Shown one piece after another: positions 6,969 to 16,316 of a stretch of DNA of 64,000 nucleotides. Position 1 is the first letter of the stretch, and each line of letters starts with the position of its first letter. The position numbers were made by a program, and so were the translations under genes. The stretch is from assembly GCF_004770055.1 (NCBI RefSeq), contig NZ_RQEP01000005.1:558001-622000 (forward strand), given 5' to 3'. Source of the stretch: Leptospira semungkisensis. Lineage in GTDB: Bacteria; Spirochaetota; Leptospiria; Leptospirales; Leptospiraceae. The notes beneath the pieces are model-generated. The model made no database searches, had not been told where the DNA came from, and was given only the letters and a program-made list of their open reading frames with translations.

Positions 6969-8744
6969 ATGGAACATTCGCTCAGCCTATTAACAGATAT
7001 CGCTCTCAGTATTATATTCGCTACGCTTTTCTCCCATATCGCTAAAGCACTAAAGCAACCTCTTGTCCTGGGCTACGTGATCGCGGGATTATTTATCGGC
7101 CCCTTACTCGGGCCTTATATAGATTCGAAACTTCATATAGGCTATGTTCATAGCGAGGACAGCATCGAACTGATCTCCGAGATCGGGCTCATCCTTTTAC
7201 TATTCATCATCGGACTCGAGATCGATCTGAAAGAACTCGCTCGCATGGGAAGATCCATGTTCGCGCTAGGAGTACTGCAATTCTTCTTGGGAGTTGCAGC
7301 AGCCTGGTTTGCGTTCAAGACGTTCTTCCCTCCTGCTCCGGGCAATTTCGATCTTCTCTATTTTGCGATCGCATTGTCTTTAAGCTCCACCATGATCGTG
7401 GTCAAACTTCTTCATGATAAATTCGAGATCAGCACTGTAGCAGGAAGGCTGACTATCGGAGTCTTAGTGCTACAAGATATCTGGGCAATCTTATTCATGG
7501 GGATCCAACCTGATCTGCAAGATCCTCAGATCTGGAACGTACTTGGTTCCTTAGCAAAAGGTTGCGCTCTTGTATTGATTGCATTCGTGATCAGCCGCTA
7601 CGTTCTTTCTAGACTCTTCCTATTTGCCGCTGCCAAACCGGAGTTAGTACTCATCACTTCTATCGCTTGGTGTTTCTTCTTATGCGGTGTAGCTGAAAAG
7701 GCAGAACTTTCTAAAGAAATGGGTGCATTGATCGCAGGAGTAAGTATCGCAGCCTTTCCTTACGGAGCGGATGTGATCAGTAAACTTTCGGGGATCAGAG
7801 ACTTCTTCATTACCTTATTCTTCGTTGCTTTAGGAATGAAGGTCCAAGCCCCAAGTTCCGGAGATCTAGGACTCGCATTCTTAGCAGTCGGATTCGTTTT
7901 ACTCAGTAGAGTATTGATCGTTGCTCCTACAGTTTATTTCTCGGGCAAAGGATTGAGAGCTGGGATCGTAGCTGGATTAAACCTTGCTCAGATCTCCGAG
8001 TTCTCCTTGGTCATTCTTGCCTTGGGAGTACAAAAAGAACATATCGGAAAAGAGCTACAAGCGATCGTGCTTACTTCTATGATCATTGCTTCGATTATCT
8101 CGACATACGTGATCTTGTTCAATGATAGAATTGCGAGAGGCATCTTGGCATTCGTCTCCTTATTCGGAGTAAAAGAAAAAGGTGAGCCTTTAGAATCTCA
8201 AGTGACCGGCGAGACCAAAAGAGATATCGTCATCTTAGGATATTTCCGGATCGCTCAGGGCTTGATAGAAGGGATCGAAAAAGACAGACCTTCTTGGCTA
8301 AAGAGAATTCTGGTAGTAGACTTCAATCCAATCTATAGACAAACCTTAGAATCCAAAGGAGTTCGTTGGGCGTACGGAGACTTAGCGAATCCGGAAAGCT
8401 TGCATCACTTAGGAATTGAAGAAGCTAGATATGTAGTCTGTACTGTTTCCGATATGATCTTAAAAGGAACAACCAATCGAAGACTATTGGAATCCTTAAA
8501 AAGCATTTGTAGACATCATCAACCTAAGATCATTCTCACCACCGACGATCCAAAAGAAGCGGATGTTCTTAGAAATAACGGCGCGGCCCATGTAATTGTA
8601 CCTGGCAGATTGTCCGGACTTTCCTTGTTTACTGAACTGAGAGGAATGGTAGAAAACAGCGGTCTCATAAACTTGGAGAAAAGTGCGAAGCCTAAAACAA
8701 AAAAGGCTTCGTCCAATAAGAAGAAGGCTGTAAAAGCCAAATAG
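6969..8744 (+). CDS. CPA2-type cation:proton antiporter with TrkA-N domain (KefB/YbaL-like)
   Basis: 591 residues. An N-terminal Na+/H+ exchanger domain of about 12 helices (residues 5-400) contains KQPLVLGYVIAGLFIGP and IGLILLLFIIGLEIDLKEL, both typical of CPA2 antiporters. A cytosolic nucleotide-binding domain follows (about 415-545; RDIVILGYFRIAQGLIEG), in which the usual GxGxxG loop is altered to GYFRIAQG, so NAD binding may be weakened. The C-terminus is a Lys-rich tail. The family exports K+ or Na+ in exchange for protons, gated by nucleotides or glutathione adducts in Kef proteins. No KefF/KefG-like subunit is next to it. The DUF1289 gene follows after 7 bases. Confidence 0.9.
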   Translation: MEHSLSLLTDIALSIIFATLFSHIAKALKQPLVLGYVIAGLFIGPLLGPYIDSKLHIGYVHSEDSIELISEIGLILLLFIIGLEIDLKELARMGRSMFALGVLQFFLGVAAAWFAFKTFFPPAPGNFDLLYFAIALSLSSTMIVVKLLHDKFEISTVAGRLTIGVLVLQDIWAILFMGIQPDLQDPQIWNVLGSLAKGCALVLIAFVISRYVLSRLFLFAAAKPELVLITSIAWCFFLCGVAEKAELSKEMGALIAGVSIAAFPYGADVISKLSGIRDFFITLFFVALGMKVQAPSSGDLGLAFLAVGFVLLSRVLIVAPTVYFSGKGLRAGIVAGLNLAQISEFSLVILALGVQKEHIGKELQAIVLTSMIIASIISTYVILFNDRIARGILAFVSLFGVKEKGEPLESQVTGETKRDIVILGYFRIAQGLIEGIEKDRPSWLKRILVVDFNPIYRQTLESKGVRWAYGDLANPESLHHLGIEEARYVVCTVSDMILKGTTNRRLLESLKSICRHHQPKIILTTDDPKEADVLRNNGAAHVIVPGRLSGLSLFTELRGMVENSGLINLEKSAKPKTKKASSNKKKAVKAK

Positions 8745-8751
8745 TTTTTCT

Positions 8752-8943
8752 ATGATCGTTCGTTCGCCCTGCATCAAAATCTGCACTATGGATCCTGAAA
8801 CAGGGCTTTGCGAAGGTTGCTTTCGCACCCTAGAAGAAATAGGTCGCTGGGTAATTTACACAGAAGAAGAAAGAAAAGCGATCCGAATTAAAATAGATGA
8901 GAGAAAAGAATCTCTCGGAAAAGACTATTTTAGAAATTCCTAA
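8752..8943 (+). CDS. DUF1289 family Cys-rich small protein
   Basis: 63 residues. SPCIKICTMDPETGLCEGCFRTLEEI shows the DUF1289 signature, CxxxC...CxGCxRTxxE, with four Cys suited to a metal or Fe-S centre, and W33 of the usual IxxW. The role of the family is unknown. The start ATG is 7 bases after the antiporter stop, so both are probably on one transcript. A small CCGC/GCGG hairpin without T-run lies just downstream (about 8953-8965). Confidence 0.88.
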   Translation: MIVRSPCIKICTMDPETGLCEGCFRTLEEIGRWVIYTEEERKAIRIKIDERKESLGKDYFRNS

Positions 8944-8978
8944 AATAAGATCCGCTGTCTGCGGCACAAACGCGGAGT

Positions 8979-10118
8979 TTAGCGTTTAATCCCTTTCGCT
9001 TTTGCAATCCTAAGATATTCGTCCACAATTTGGTTCGCAGACTTTTTCCAATCGAATCGTTTGCTATTTAGAAGGCCCGATTTAACTTTAGAGCTCAACT
9101 TCTTAGGAGAAGAAAGCAGTCCAAGCAAATCCGTTTCAAACTCAGCCGAATTTGTCGGATTAAAATAAAAGGCAGAACTACCCAAGATCTCCGGCAGTAC
9201 ACTTGCATCCGAAGAATACACAGGACATCCGCAAGCCTGAGCCTCTACTGGAGGAAAACCAAATCCTTCGTAAAGAGAAGGATATACAAGCACTCCCGCC
9301 GCAGAATACAAAACACTCAACTCTTCTTCGGACAAATAAGGAAGCACTTTGATCTTATGCTCCCAGCCTTTTGCTTCTTGGGCTAGATACTCCGGAAGTT
9401 TTCCTCCGGCGCCTGCGATCACCCAGTTCTGTTTCAGCTTCTTCTCCGTCCAAAGTGCCTTAAAGGATCTCAGAATAAATCCCAGATTCTTATGCTCTTT
9501 TCCTATTCCTACGCTGAGAAGATATCCAGCTTCTAAATCATACTTTTTAAGGAAGGACCTCTTCTCCGAATTGCTTCTGGGATAAAATACATTTTTGTCC
9601 AAACCATTGTAAACGGTTCTCATCTGATCATAAGAAAACTCGAATACCTCGTGCACATCTTTTGCAGTAAAATCGGAAACAGTGAGAACAGCAGCGGAGC
9701 TTCTTCTAATCTTAGAGAAGACAAGCCTAAGATAAATCTGTTTCAAAAGAGAAGAATGAAACTGCTTCATTCTAAATGGAATGATATCGTGAATGGTTAC
9801 TATGCAACGATCCATGTAACGCAAAGGAGCATTGAAATGTGGAATATCCAATAGATCGAAATTCTGCATCTCCGGAATTCCCTTCCATTCAGAAAGTGAA
9901 TAGATGCCCGCCTTATATTCCAAAATTTCGTATTGCTTCAAAACTTTCGGAGAAAGGTTTTTCTTAAGTAGCTCGAGATCTCCTAGAAGAGTGATCTTTA
10001 TATTCTTCTTAGCAGCAGGTGCAGCTAATTCGTTTAAGACGCCTTTGATACGTGATCCGATCCCAGAATGGGCGATCATTCTTGCATCCAAACCTATTTT
10101 AATCCAATTTTGAACCAT
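8979..10118 (-). CDS. GT4-type (family 1 domain) glycosyltransferase
   Basis: 379 residues with a GT-B architecture. The N-terminal half begins KIGLDARMIAHSGIGSRIKGV, and GIGSRI is the usual acceptor-side glycine loop. VTIHDIIPF and VLTVSDFTAKD follow. The C-terminal donor domain has LLSVGIGKEHKNL and SLYEGFGFPPVEAQACGCPV, the E-x7-E motif of GT4 retaining enzymes. It probably acts on an envelope glycan at the cytosolic membrane face, but substrates are unknown and no O-antigen genes flank it. Divergent from folE. Confidence 0.9.
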   Translation of the reverse strand: MVQNWIKIGLDARMIAHSGIGSRIKGVLNELAAPAAKKNIKITLLGDLELLKKNLSPKVLKQYEILEYKAGIYSLSEWKGIPEMQNFDLLDIPHFNAPLRYMDRCIVTIHDIIPFRMKQFHSSLLKQIYLRLVFSKIRRSSAAVLTVSDFTAKDVHEVFEFSYDQMRTVYNGLDKNVFYPRSNSEKRSFLKKYDLEAGYLLSVGIGKEHKNLGFILRSFKALWTEKKLKQNWVIAGAGGKLPEYLAQEAKGWEHKIKVLPYLSEEELSVLYSAAGVLVYPSLYEGFGFPPVEAQACGCPVYSSDASVLPEILGSSAFYFNPTNSAEFETDLLGLLSSPKKLSSKVKSGLLNSKRFDWKKSANQIVDEYLRIAKAKGIKR

Positions 10119-10264
10119 CGAACTTTAAAGGCCATCGTGTAGAACTTAGTCGGAATGGCAAGTCGTTCGATCGCTTTTCCCTTGAAAAGAGGATTAAACC
10201 GCTGAGACTTGTCCAGATCATAGTCTAAATAAAAATATTTTCCTGGCTCAGAACGGAGATACAC

Positions 10265-10816
10265 TTGGAACAAGAAGTCACAAATATATTGAAGGCGATT
10301 GGAGAAGATCCTTCTCGAGAGGGGCTCTTAAATACTCCCAAGAGAGTTCGTAAATCGTACGAATTCCTAACCTCTGGTTATAGAGCGGACATGAACTCGA
10401 TCGTGAACGGAGCTATCTTTGAAGAGGATAGCCAGGGAATGGTTCTTGTTCGAGACATAGAAATGTATTCCCTTTGTGAACATCACCTTCTTCCTTTTTT
10501 TGGAAAGGCACATGTAGGTTATATTCCTAATAAAAAGATCATAGGGATTTCCAAGATCCCTAGGATCGTAGACGTGTTTGCAAGAAGGCTGCAGGTCCAA
10601 GAAAGAATGACTGAGCAGATCGCTTATGCTCTCATGGAAGTATTGGATCCACTTGGAGTCGCTGTAGTCATCAAGGCTAAACATCTTTGCATGATGATGA
10701 GAGGAGTCGAAAAGCAGAACTCGGAACTTTTCACGTCCTGCATGCTCGGAGAATTTAAGACCAATATGGTGACCCGTAGCGAATTTTTAGATCTGATCCG
10801 CACCGGGTCTACCTGA
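10265..10816 (+). CDS. folE: GTP cyclohydrolase I
   Basis: 183 residues, a standard short FolE. It converts GTP to dihydroneopterin triphosphate, the first step of folate and pterin synthesis. [20 protein letters not shown] holds the zinc Cys and catalytic His residues, and [15 protein letters not shown] supplies the third zinc ligand Cys and the substrate-binding loop. QERMTEQIA is also typical. The start is a TTG at 10265 preceded by CGGAGA at good spacing. The stop lies 3 bases before the end of the convergent DUF374 gene. Confidence 0.95.
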   Translation: MEQEVTNILKAIGEDPSREGLLNTPKRVRKSYEFLTSGYRADMNSIVNGAIFEEDSQGMVLVRDIEMYSLCEHHLLPFFGKAHVGYIPNKKIIGISKIPRIVDVFARRLQVQERMTEQIAYALMEVLDPLGVAVVIKAKHLCMMMRGVEKQNSELFTSCMLGEFKTNMVTRSEFLDLIRTGST

Positions 10817-10819
10817 GAG

Positions 10820-11521
10820 TTATCCTACTCTTAGTTCTTCAGCCTTTCTCTCTGCCCGATCTTTGTTTTCCAACATAGCGGCTTCTACTCGGAGCCGCTC
10901 TCTTTCGAATCCTTGATCATCTAAATCTCTAGGGATCAAAATAGGTTCTCCGTACGAGATCACAAATGTAGTAAACGGTTTTGGGATTCTGTGTTTGTCC
11001 CAGGATTTTTCTAAGACCCATTGCCGAGTGCATTCGTAATGAAACGGAAGGATTGGAACTTGAGATACCTGAGCGGCTGCGATTAATCCAGGCTGCACAA
11101 TCCAAGCCGGACCTCTAGGTCCATCAGGCGTAAATGCAGCGGGCAAATTCTTTCTTAGATGCACAATCATAGCTTTCAAGGCTCTGGATCCTCCCTTCGA
11201 AGAACTTCCCCGAATGCTACCGTTTCCAAAACGATGGACTACTCCTGTAATGAAGTCTCCATCCTTCGATTCGGAAATAAGCACGGCCAACTTTCTGTTC
11301 TTATTCAAGTAAGGAGAATACAGAACATTCGTGTGCCAAATAGAAAGAATGAATGGTTTATTCTTAGGAAAGAGTTCATTGAAATGTTCCTTTCCTAACT
11401 CCACTTTTCGCGACGTAAGACCTACGAACCTTTGCAAAAGAACAACGAGTGTAGGCACCAACCAAACAAGGATTTTTCTCTTAAAACTATCCGGCATCGC
11501 CGGGTCCAATTTAGCAGACAT
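10820..11521 (-). CDS. DUF374 lysophospholipid acyltransferase family protein
   Basis: About 233 residues. [14 protein letters not shown] supplies the HX-type acyltransferase His, [15 protein letters not shown] and FTPDGPRGP are the DUF374 hallmarks, and [17 protein letters not shown] follows. DUF374 proteins belong to the LPLAT superfamily and are often linked to lipid A acylation or phospholipid remodelling; the acceptor here is unknown. The ATG at 11521 is chosen; the frame is open to 11557. A TATAAT on this strand only about 13 bases before the ATG would give an almost leaderless mRNA if used. Confidence 0.87.
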   Translation of the reverse strand: MSAKLDPAMPDSFKRKILVWLVPTLVVLLQRFVGLTSRKVELGKEHFNELFPKNKPFILSIWHTNVLYSPYLNKNRKLAVLISESKDGDFITGVVHRFGNGSIRGSSSKGGSRALKAMIVHLRKNLPAAFTPDGPRGPAWIVQPGLIAAAQVSQVPILPFHYECTRQWVLEKSWDKHRIPKPFTTFVISYGEPILIPRDLDDQGFERERLRVEAAMLENKDRAERKAEELRVG

Positions 11522-11628
11522 TATCGGCGAAAATATTATAACACGGTCGGGGGGCACGTTTATTTATGAATTCTTTGAAGGATTCCTAAAAATAAGAAGA
11601 TCAAATTTCGGGACAAAGCAGAAGTATT

Positions 11629-11657
11629 TTGAAACAATTGCTCTCTGAATCTATCAT
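11629..11657 (+). promoter_or_regulatory. sigma70-type promoter of acs
   Basis: TTGAAA (11629-11634), 17-base spacer, TATCAT (11652-11657). Each hexamer matches consensus in five of six positions. Transcription would begin near 11664, leaving a leader of about 95 bases before the ATG at 11759. Confidence 0.6.
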
Positions 11658-11758
11658 ATCCGGCTTTTATCAATATTCTGAATCCGAGCTTCCAATAAGA
11701 GAATGAGTGGACAGCTAGATTTTATTTTACATCTTACTTGATTTTGCGGAGGAGAACG

Positions 11759-13726
11759 ATGGCAAAAGAAAGAATCGTCCAACCGTTTGCTCATTTTAAG
11801 AAAACGGCGAATATTACTCTAAAAGATTATAAAACATTATATAAAGAATCCATTGAGAACCCTAAGAAGTTTTGGGCAAGAGAGGCGGGAAATCGACTCA
11901 CTTGGTTCAAGAAATGGGATAAGGTCCTAGAACACGATTTCAAGAACGCGAAAGTGGAATGGTTCAAGGGAGGAAAGCTAAACGTCTCCTACAATTGTTT
12001 GGACCGACACTTGAACACTCCTCTCAAGAACAAAGCCGCCTTGATTTGGGAAGGGGACAATCCTTTAGAATCTAAGACGTATACATATCACGATCTATAC
12101 AGAGAAGTGAACAAGTTCGCAAATGTTCTCAAAGCGACTGGTGTTAAGAAAGGAGATGTGGTCATGGTGTATCTTCCTATGATCCCTGAACTCGCCATCT
12201 CCATTCTTGCCTGCACTCGGATCGGCGCAATTCACTCAGTAGTATTCGGAGGCTTTTCACCGGAAGCATTGGTGAGCCGAATAGAAGATTGCAAGCCTAA
12301 GATCATCATTACTTCCGACGGAGGTTATCGAGGCGGAAAGAGCCTGGATCTGAAGAAGTCGGTAGATACTGCACTCGATCAAACGAAGGAAAAAGTAAAC
12401 GATGTGATCGTGGCCCGAAGAACGGGAGAAGAAACCAATCTCAACTGGAAAGAAGGTAGAGATCATTGGTGGCATTATCTGATGAATGATCCTGAACTTC
12501 CTGCTTATTGCGAACCGGAAAAGATGAATGCGGAAGATCCTCTCTTTATTCTATATACTTCCGGTTCCACTGGAAAACCGAAGGGAGTTCTGCATACTAC
12601 GGGCGGGTATCTTCTCGGAGTAAATATGACCTTCTATTATGTTTTCGATATTAAGCCGACGGATACATATTGGTGTACTGCAGATATAGGCTGGGTCACT
12701 GGTCATAGCTATCTAGTTTATGGACCTCTTTCTAATGGAGCCACTTCACTTATGTTTGAAGGAGTTCCTACCTATCCCGATGCAGGAAGATTTTGGGACG
12801 TGATCGATAAACATGGAGTTACCATCTTCTATACGGCACCTACTGCGATCCGTTCCCTAATGAGAGAAGGAACAGATCTCATCAAGAAACGAAGTCTCGA
12901 GACTTTAAGACTGATCGGCTCGGTAGGAGAACCGATCAATCCAGAAGCTTGGGAATGGTATTTTGAAAATATAGGAAAATCGAGATGCCCGATCGTGGAT
13001 ACTTGGTGGCAGACAGAAACTGGGGGAATTATGATCTCTCCTTTGCCGGGAGCGATCGCGCAAAAACCAGGATCAGCAACTCTTCCTTTCTTTGGAGTGC
13101 AACCAGTATTATTGGATGATGCGGGTAAAGAGATCAATGCAAAGGGAGAAGTGTCCGGTAACTTAGCGATCAAATCTCCTTGGCCATCTATGATGAGAGG
13201 TGTGTACAAAGATCCGAAAAGATTTTACGACACATACTTTTCCGTTTATAAAGGATACTACTTCACTGGGGATGGAGCAAGGAGAGATAAGGACGGTTAC
13301 TATTGGATCACTGGCCGAGTGGACGATGTGATCAATGTATCCGGTCATAGAATAGGTTCTGCCGAAGTGGAAAGCGCACTTGTGGAGAACCAATCCGTAG
13401 CCGAAGCCGCAGTGGTTGGCTTTCCTCATGATATCAAGGGCCAAGGGATCTATGCGTACGTTACTGTAAAACAAGGAGTGACTACGAATGATACACTTAA
13501 AAAAGAACTGATCGCTACTGTAGAAAAGATCATAGGTAAGATCGCGAGACCGGATGTGATCCATTGGGCTCCTGGTCTTCCCAAAACAAGATCCGGAAAG
13601 ATCATGAGAAGGATCTTACGCAAAATTGCAGCAGGAGAGTTCGAAGGCTTGGGTGATATCTCAACTCTAGCAGATCCAAGTGTGGTCGAAAAATTAATAG
13701 AGGACAAGAAGAAGTATCACAGTTGA
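11759..13726 (+). CDS. acs: acetyl-CoA synthetase
   Basis: About 655 residues, the full Acs length. It activates acetate to acetyl-CoA through acetyl-AMP. The ANL core [44 protein letters not shown] and the C-terminal [10 protein letters not shown] are all present. The lysine in SGKIMRR is the one acetylated in regulated Acs enzymes. The ATG at 11759 follows a strong GGAGGAG site; the in-frame residues back to 11738 are not part of the family. It overlaps the next gene by 4 bases (TTGA), so acetate activation and the BtuF-like protein are probably co-translated. Confidence 0.96.
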   Translation: MAKERIVQPFAHFKKTANITLKDYKTLYKESIENPKKFWAREAGNRLTWFKKWDKVLEHDFKNAKVEWFKGGKLNVSYNCLDRHLNTPLKNKAALIWEGDNPLESKTYTYHDLYREVNKFANVLKATGVKKGDVVMVYLPMIPELAISILACTRIGAIHSVVFGGFSPEALVSRIEDCKPKIIITSDGGYRGGKSLDLKKSVDTALDQTKEKVNDVIVARRTGEETNLNWKEGRDHWWHYLMNDPELPAYCEPEKMNAEDPLFILYTSGSTGKPKGVLHTTGGYLLGVNMTFYYVFDIKPTDTYWCTADIGWVTGHSYLVYGPLSNGATSLMFEGVPTYPDAGRFWDVIDKHGVTIFYTAPTAIRSLMREGTDLIKKRSLETLRLIGSVGEPINPEAWEWYFENIGKSRCPIVDTWWQTETGGIMISPLPGAIAQKPGSATLPFFGVQPVLLDDAGKEINAKGEVSGNLAIKSPWPSMMRGVYKDPKRFYDTYFSVYKGYYFTGDGARRDKDGYYWITGRVDDVINVSGHRIGSAEVESALVENQSVAEAAVVGFPHDIKGQGIYAYVTVKQGVTTNDTLKKELIATVEKIIGKIARPDVIHWAPGLPKTRSGKIMRRILRKIAAGEFEGLGDISTLADPSVVEKLIEDKKKYHS

Positions 13727-14520
13727 ATCGCGTCGGACCGGAAAGAATCGTTTGTTTAACGGAAGAAACGACCGAGCTTCTTTACCTTCTGGGAGAAGAG
13801 GACAGAATCGTAGGGATCTCTGCGTACACTGTCCGTCCTCCTAGAGCTAAAGAAGAAAAGCCGAGGGTCTCTGCCTTTATTAACGGAAATATAAAGCGTA
13901 TCAAAGATCTGAATCCTGATCTTGTGATCGGCTTCTCGGATATACAGGCCCAACTAGCGCACGACCTCGTAAAAGAAGGTCTGAATGTATTAGTCACCAA
14001 TCAAAGAAGTCTGGAAGAAATATTTCAAACCATTCTGATGGTAGGCGGTCTAGTCGGAAAATCGAACGAGGTGATCCGATTAGTAGAAGGTTACAGACAA
14101 AAATTAGAAGATATCCGTTCTAGATCTTCTTCCAAACCTAAGGTAAAAATCTTTTTCCAGGAATGGGACCAACCCATTATCACCGGAATACGTTGGGTTT
14201 CAGAGCTGTTAGAAATCTTAGGAGCTGACGATTGCTTCTCTCATTTAAAAGAAAAATCATTGGCGAAAGACAGGATCGTGACCTTGCACGATGTTGCAGA
14301 TTCCAAGCCGGATGCGATCGTAGGAAGTTGGTGTGGAAAACCGGTCGACTTTGATTGGGTTCGCTCCAGAGAAGAGTGGAAAGACTTGCCAGCAATTAAG
14401 AAAAATCTTATATTCGAAATGGACCCGGCGATTATTCTTCAGCCCGGTCCCGCCTTATTTGAAGAAGGCATTCTGGAATTGGAAAGGATCCTGGACGAAG
14501 CCAGGAAATCTATCGCGTAG
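13723..14520 (+). CDS. BtuF-like cobalamin-type substrate-binding protein lacking a signal peptide
   Basis: 265 residues of the periplasmic-binding-protein class III fold. [32 protein letters not shown] and NPDLVIGF match the BtuF/FhuD group, as do the later [17 protein letters not shown] and [13 protein letters not shown]. There is no signal peptide or lipobox; the fold begins almost at residue 1. The only start consistent with this is the TTG at 13723, which overlaps the acs stop codon. So either it acts in the cytosol or the export sequence was lost. No BtuC or BtuD gene is adjacent. Confidence 0.85.
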   Translation: MNRVGPERIVCLTEETTELLYLLGEEDRIVGISAYTVRPPRAKEEKPRVSAFINGNIKRIKDLNPDLVIGFSDIQAQLAHDLVKEGLNVLVTNQRSLEEIFQTILMVGGLVGKSNEVIRLVEGYRQKLEDIRSRSSSKPKVKIFFQEWDQPIITGIRWVSELLEILGADDCFSHLKEKSLAKDRIVTLHDVADSKPDAIVGSWCGKPVDFDWVRSREEWKDLPAIKKNLIFEMDPAIILQPGPALFEEGILELERILDEARKSIA

Positions 14521-14578
14521 CGAAAATCCGTTCGCGAATTTGAAAACTGAAACAATATTTTAGTCGGAAGGTCAGGTA

Positions 14579-16183
14579 ATGAGTTCCATCGTAAATTCAG
14601 GAATTTCGGAAGAATCATCTATCACAAAAATCTGGAAGAACGGAGCGATTGTAATCAACCGTATCCGCCTAGGCTTGGTGATTCTATTCGTGCTGACTCT
14701 GATCGGGGTCTCTAAGACCAACCATCCCACCCAAGTAATCGCCCATTCAGTCGGGACAGGATTCATGGCTCTCTATTGCATCATAGAATTCTTCTTAGCG
14801 AAAAGCGGGAAAGTGGGCATCGCTTTCCAAAAGACATTGGTCATCTTGGACGTGATCATACTTTCCGCAATCATGGCCGCTGATTGCAGCATTGGTCCAA
14901 TCGTTGCCAGAGATACTTTGGCAAATATGATCCTATTCTTTATTTATTTTTATATAATGATCTATTCTGCACTCTTAGGACAGAAGAGTTTTGTTCTTCT
15001 GATCGGATTTCTTACGGCGATAGGTGTTGGGATTGCATTGTATGTAGGATGGAAAAGCGGTTTAGTACTTACAGAAAATGCAACCAAGTCAAAGGATCCG
15101 GACACTCTTATTTTTTCTGTGCAGATCGTTAAGATCGGTTTCATGATCACTGCTAGCGTGATCTTGTACCAATTGATGCGTCTCTTTGAGAATCTTACTT
15201 CGGAAGGATCTCGTCTCTATGATGAGACCAAGGTCTTCTTGAACCAGATCAAAGGTAACCAAAATATAGTCCGCAATTCTGCTGAGAACTTAGAAGATTC
15301 AATCGATAAATTCGCAGACTATATTTCGCGAATCGGTGAGAAGATGGAGTCCCAGGCGGCCGCCTTGGAGGAAGTAAACGCCGTATTAGAAGAACTTTCT
15401 GCATCTTCTCGCAATAATACCCAATCCATTGAAAGCCAAAACGAAAGCCTTTCCGGACTAGTTAGCAATTCTCAAAAATTGGGCGGTATCATCGGAAACA
15501 TCACCGAATACAGCGAAGCTCTTTCTGCATTTGCAGAAGATAATAAGGCTGACATGGAGAATGTTACGATCGCTGCCGAAAAAACAAAATCGTATCTAGT
15601 CGATATCTCTAATTCATTCAACCGAGTGGACGAGATCAATCAGATCATGGGGGAGATCGCAGATAAGACCAATCTTCTTGCATTAAACGCATCTATCGAG
15701 GCAGCTCGCGCTGGTGTCGCAGGAAGAGGATTCGCGGTTGTGGCAAACGAAGTAAGTAAGCTCGCAGACTTTACTTCAGAAAATGCAAAATCGATTTCGA
15801 CTATCGTAAGACAGTCTCAGAGTTTTATTAACGAGGCGAGAACCGCATCTGCGGAAACAGGAGATCTTACCGAAAAACAAAAATTCAAACTGATCGAGAC
15901 AACGGATCGGATCATAAAAATGAACGACCTCTATAAAGAGCAGAAGTCCATCCTACAACGCTTTTTGACTGAATTGGATCATATCAAGGGAGCCTCGACC
16001 GATATTTTGGAATCCACAAAAGAACAGACAGTGGGCCAAAACGAGATGATCAAAACTATGGACCAGCTGGAAAAAGACATAAACGAGATCAGCGAAGATT
16101 CCGGGCATTTAAATTCGGAGATTGATAAGATCAAAACGCAAGCCAGCGAGCTTAGAGTCTTGAGCGGCCAGTCTTCTACTTAA
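14579..16183 (+). CDS. methyl-accepting chemotaxis protein, six-helix membrane sensor, no HAMP
   Basis: 534 residues. Six hydrophobic helices fill residues 24-205, with only short loops and no periplasmic ligand-binding domain. After the last helix the chain runs straight into the coiled-coil signalling domain without a recognisable HAMP. The hairpin tip is intact: [36 protein letters not shown]. It relays signals to CheA/CheW and so to the periplasmic flagella. Start follows GGAAGGTCAGG. Tandem paralogue of the next gene. The membrane domain may sense lipid, redox or membrane energy, but this is inference. Confidence 0.92.
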   Translation: MSSIVNSGISEESSITKIWKNGAIVINRIRLGLVILFVLTLIGVSKTNHPTQVIAHSVGTGFMALYCIIEFFLAKSGKVGIAFQKTLVILDVIILSAIMAADCSIGPIVARDTLANMILFFIYFYIMIYSALLGQKSFVLLIGFLTAIGVGIALYVGWKSGLVLTENATKSKDPDTLIFSVQIVKIGFMITASVILYQLMRLFENLTSEGSRLYDETKVFLNQIKGNQNIVRNSAENLEDSIDKFADYISRIGEKMESQAAALEEVNAVLEELSASSRNNTQSIESQNESLSGLVSNSQKLGGIIGNITEYSEALSAFAEDNKADMENVTIAAEKTKSYLVDISNSFNRVDEINQIMGEIADKTNLLALNASIEAARAGVAGRGFAVVANEVSKLADFTSENAKSISTIVRQSQSFINEARTASAETGDLTEKQKFKLIETTDRIIKMNDLYKEQKSILQRFLTELDHIKGASTDILESTKEQTVGQNEMIKTMDQLEKDINEISEDSGHLNSEIDKIKTQASELRVLSGQSST

Positions 16184-16228
16184 AGTTTCCTTTAAGATCG
16201 TAGGTCCCAACATAAATTTCCGTCTATT

Positions 16229-16259
16229 CGGAAAGGCGGTCCACTGACCGAGCTTTCCG
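16229..16259 (+). terminator. strong intercistronic hairpin between the two chemoreceptors
   Basis: CGGAAAG (16229-16235) pairs with CTTTCCG (16253-16259) and the inner CGGTC-CACT-GACCG adds five pairs, giving a 12-bp stem with a small internal loop. There is no T-run, so it is a poor terminator and may instead separate mRNA stability of the two genes. Confidence 0.45.
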
Positions 16260-16292
16260 GAGGATTCTAAATATATAGAAACATATTCCTCC
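16259..16292 (+). other. second hairpin ahead of the downstream chemoreceptor
   Basis: GGAGGA (16259-16264) pairs with TCCTCC (16287-16292), and inside it TTCTA (16265-16269) pairs with TAGAA (16276-16280). The two hairpins abut. The GGAGGA is too far from the ATG at 16317 to be its ribosome site, which is the later GAGGAATAGGA. Confidence 0.35.
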
Positions 16293-16316
16293 AACTTAGC
16301 TATAAGAGGAATAGGA

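Noticed and set aside
12829..13564. two leftward frames opposite acs
   Set aside because: Both are complementary to the strongly conserved C-terminal half of acetyl-CoA synthetase and show no family resemblance.
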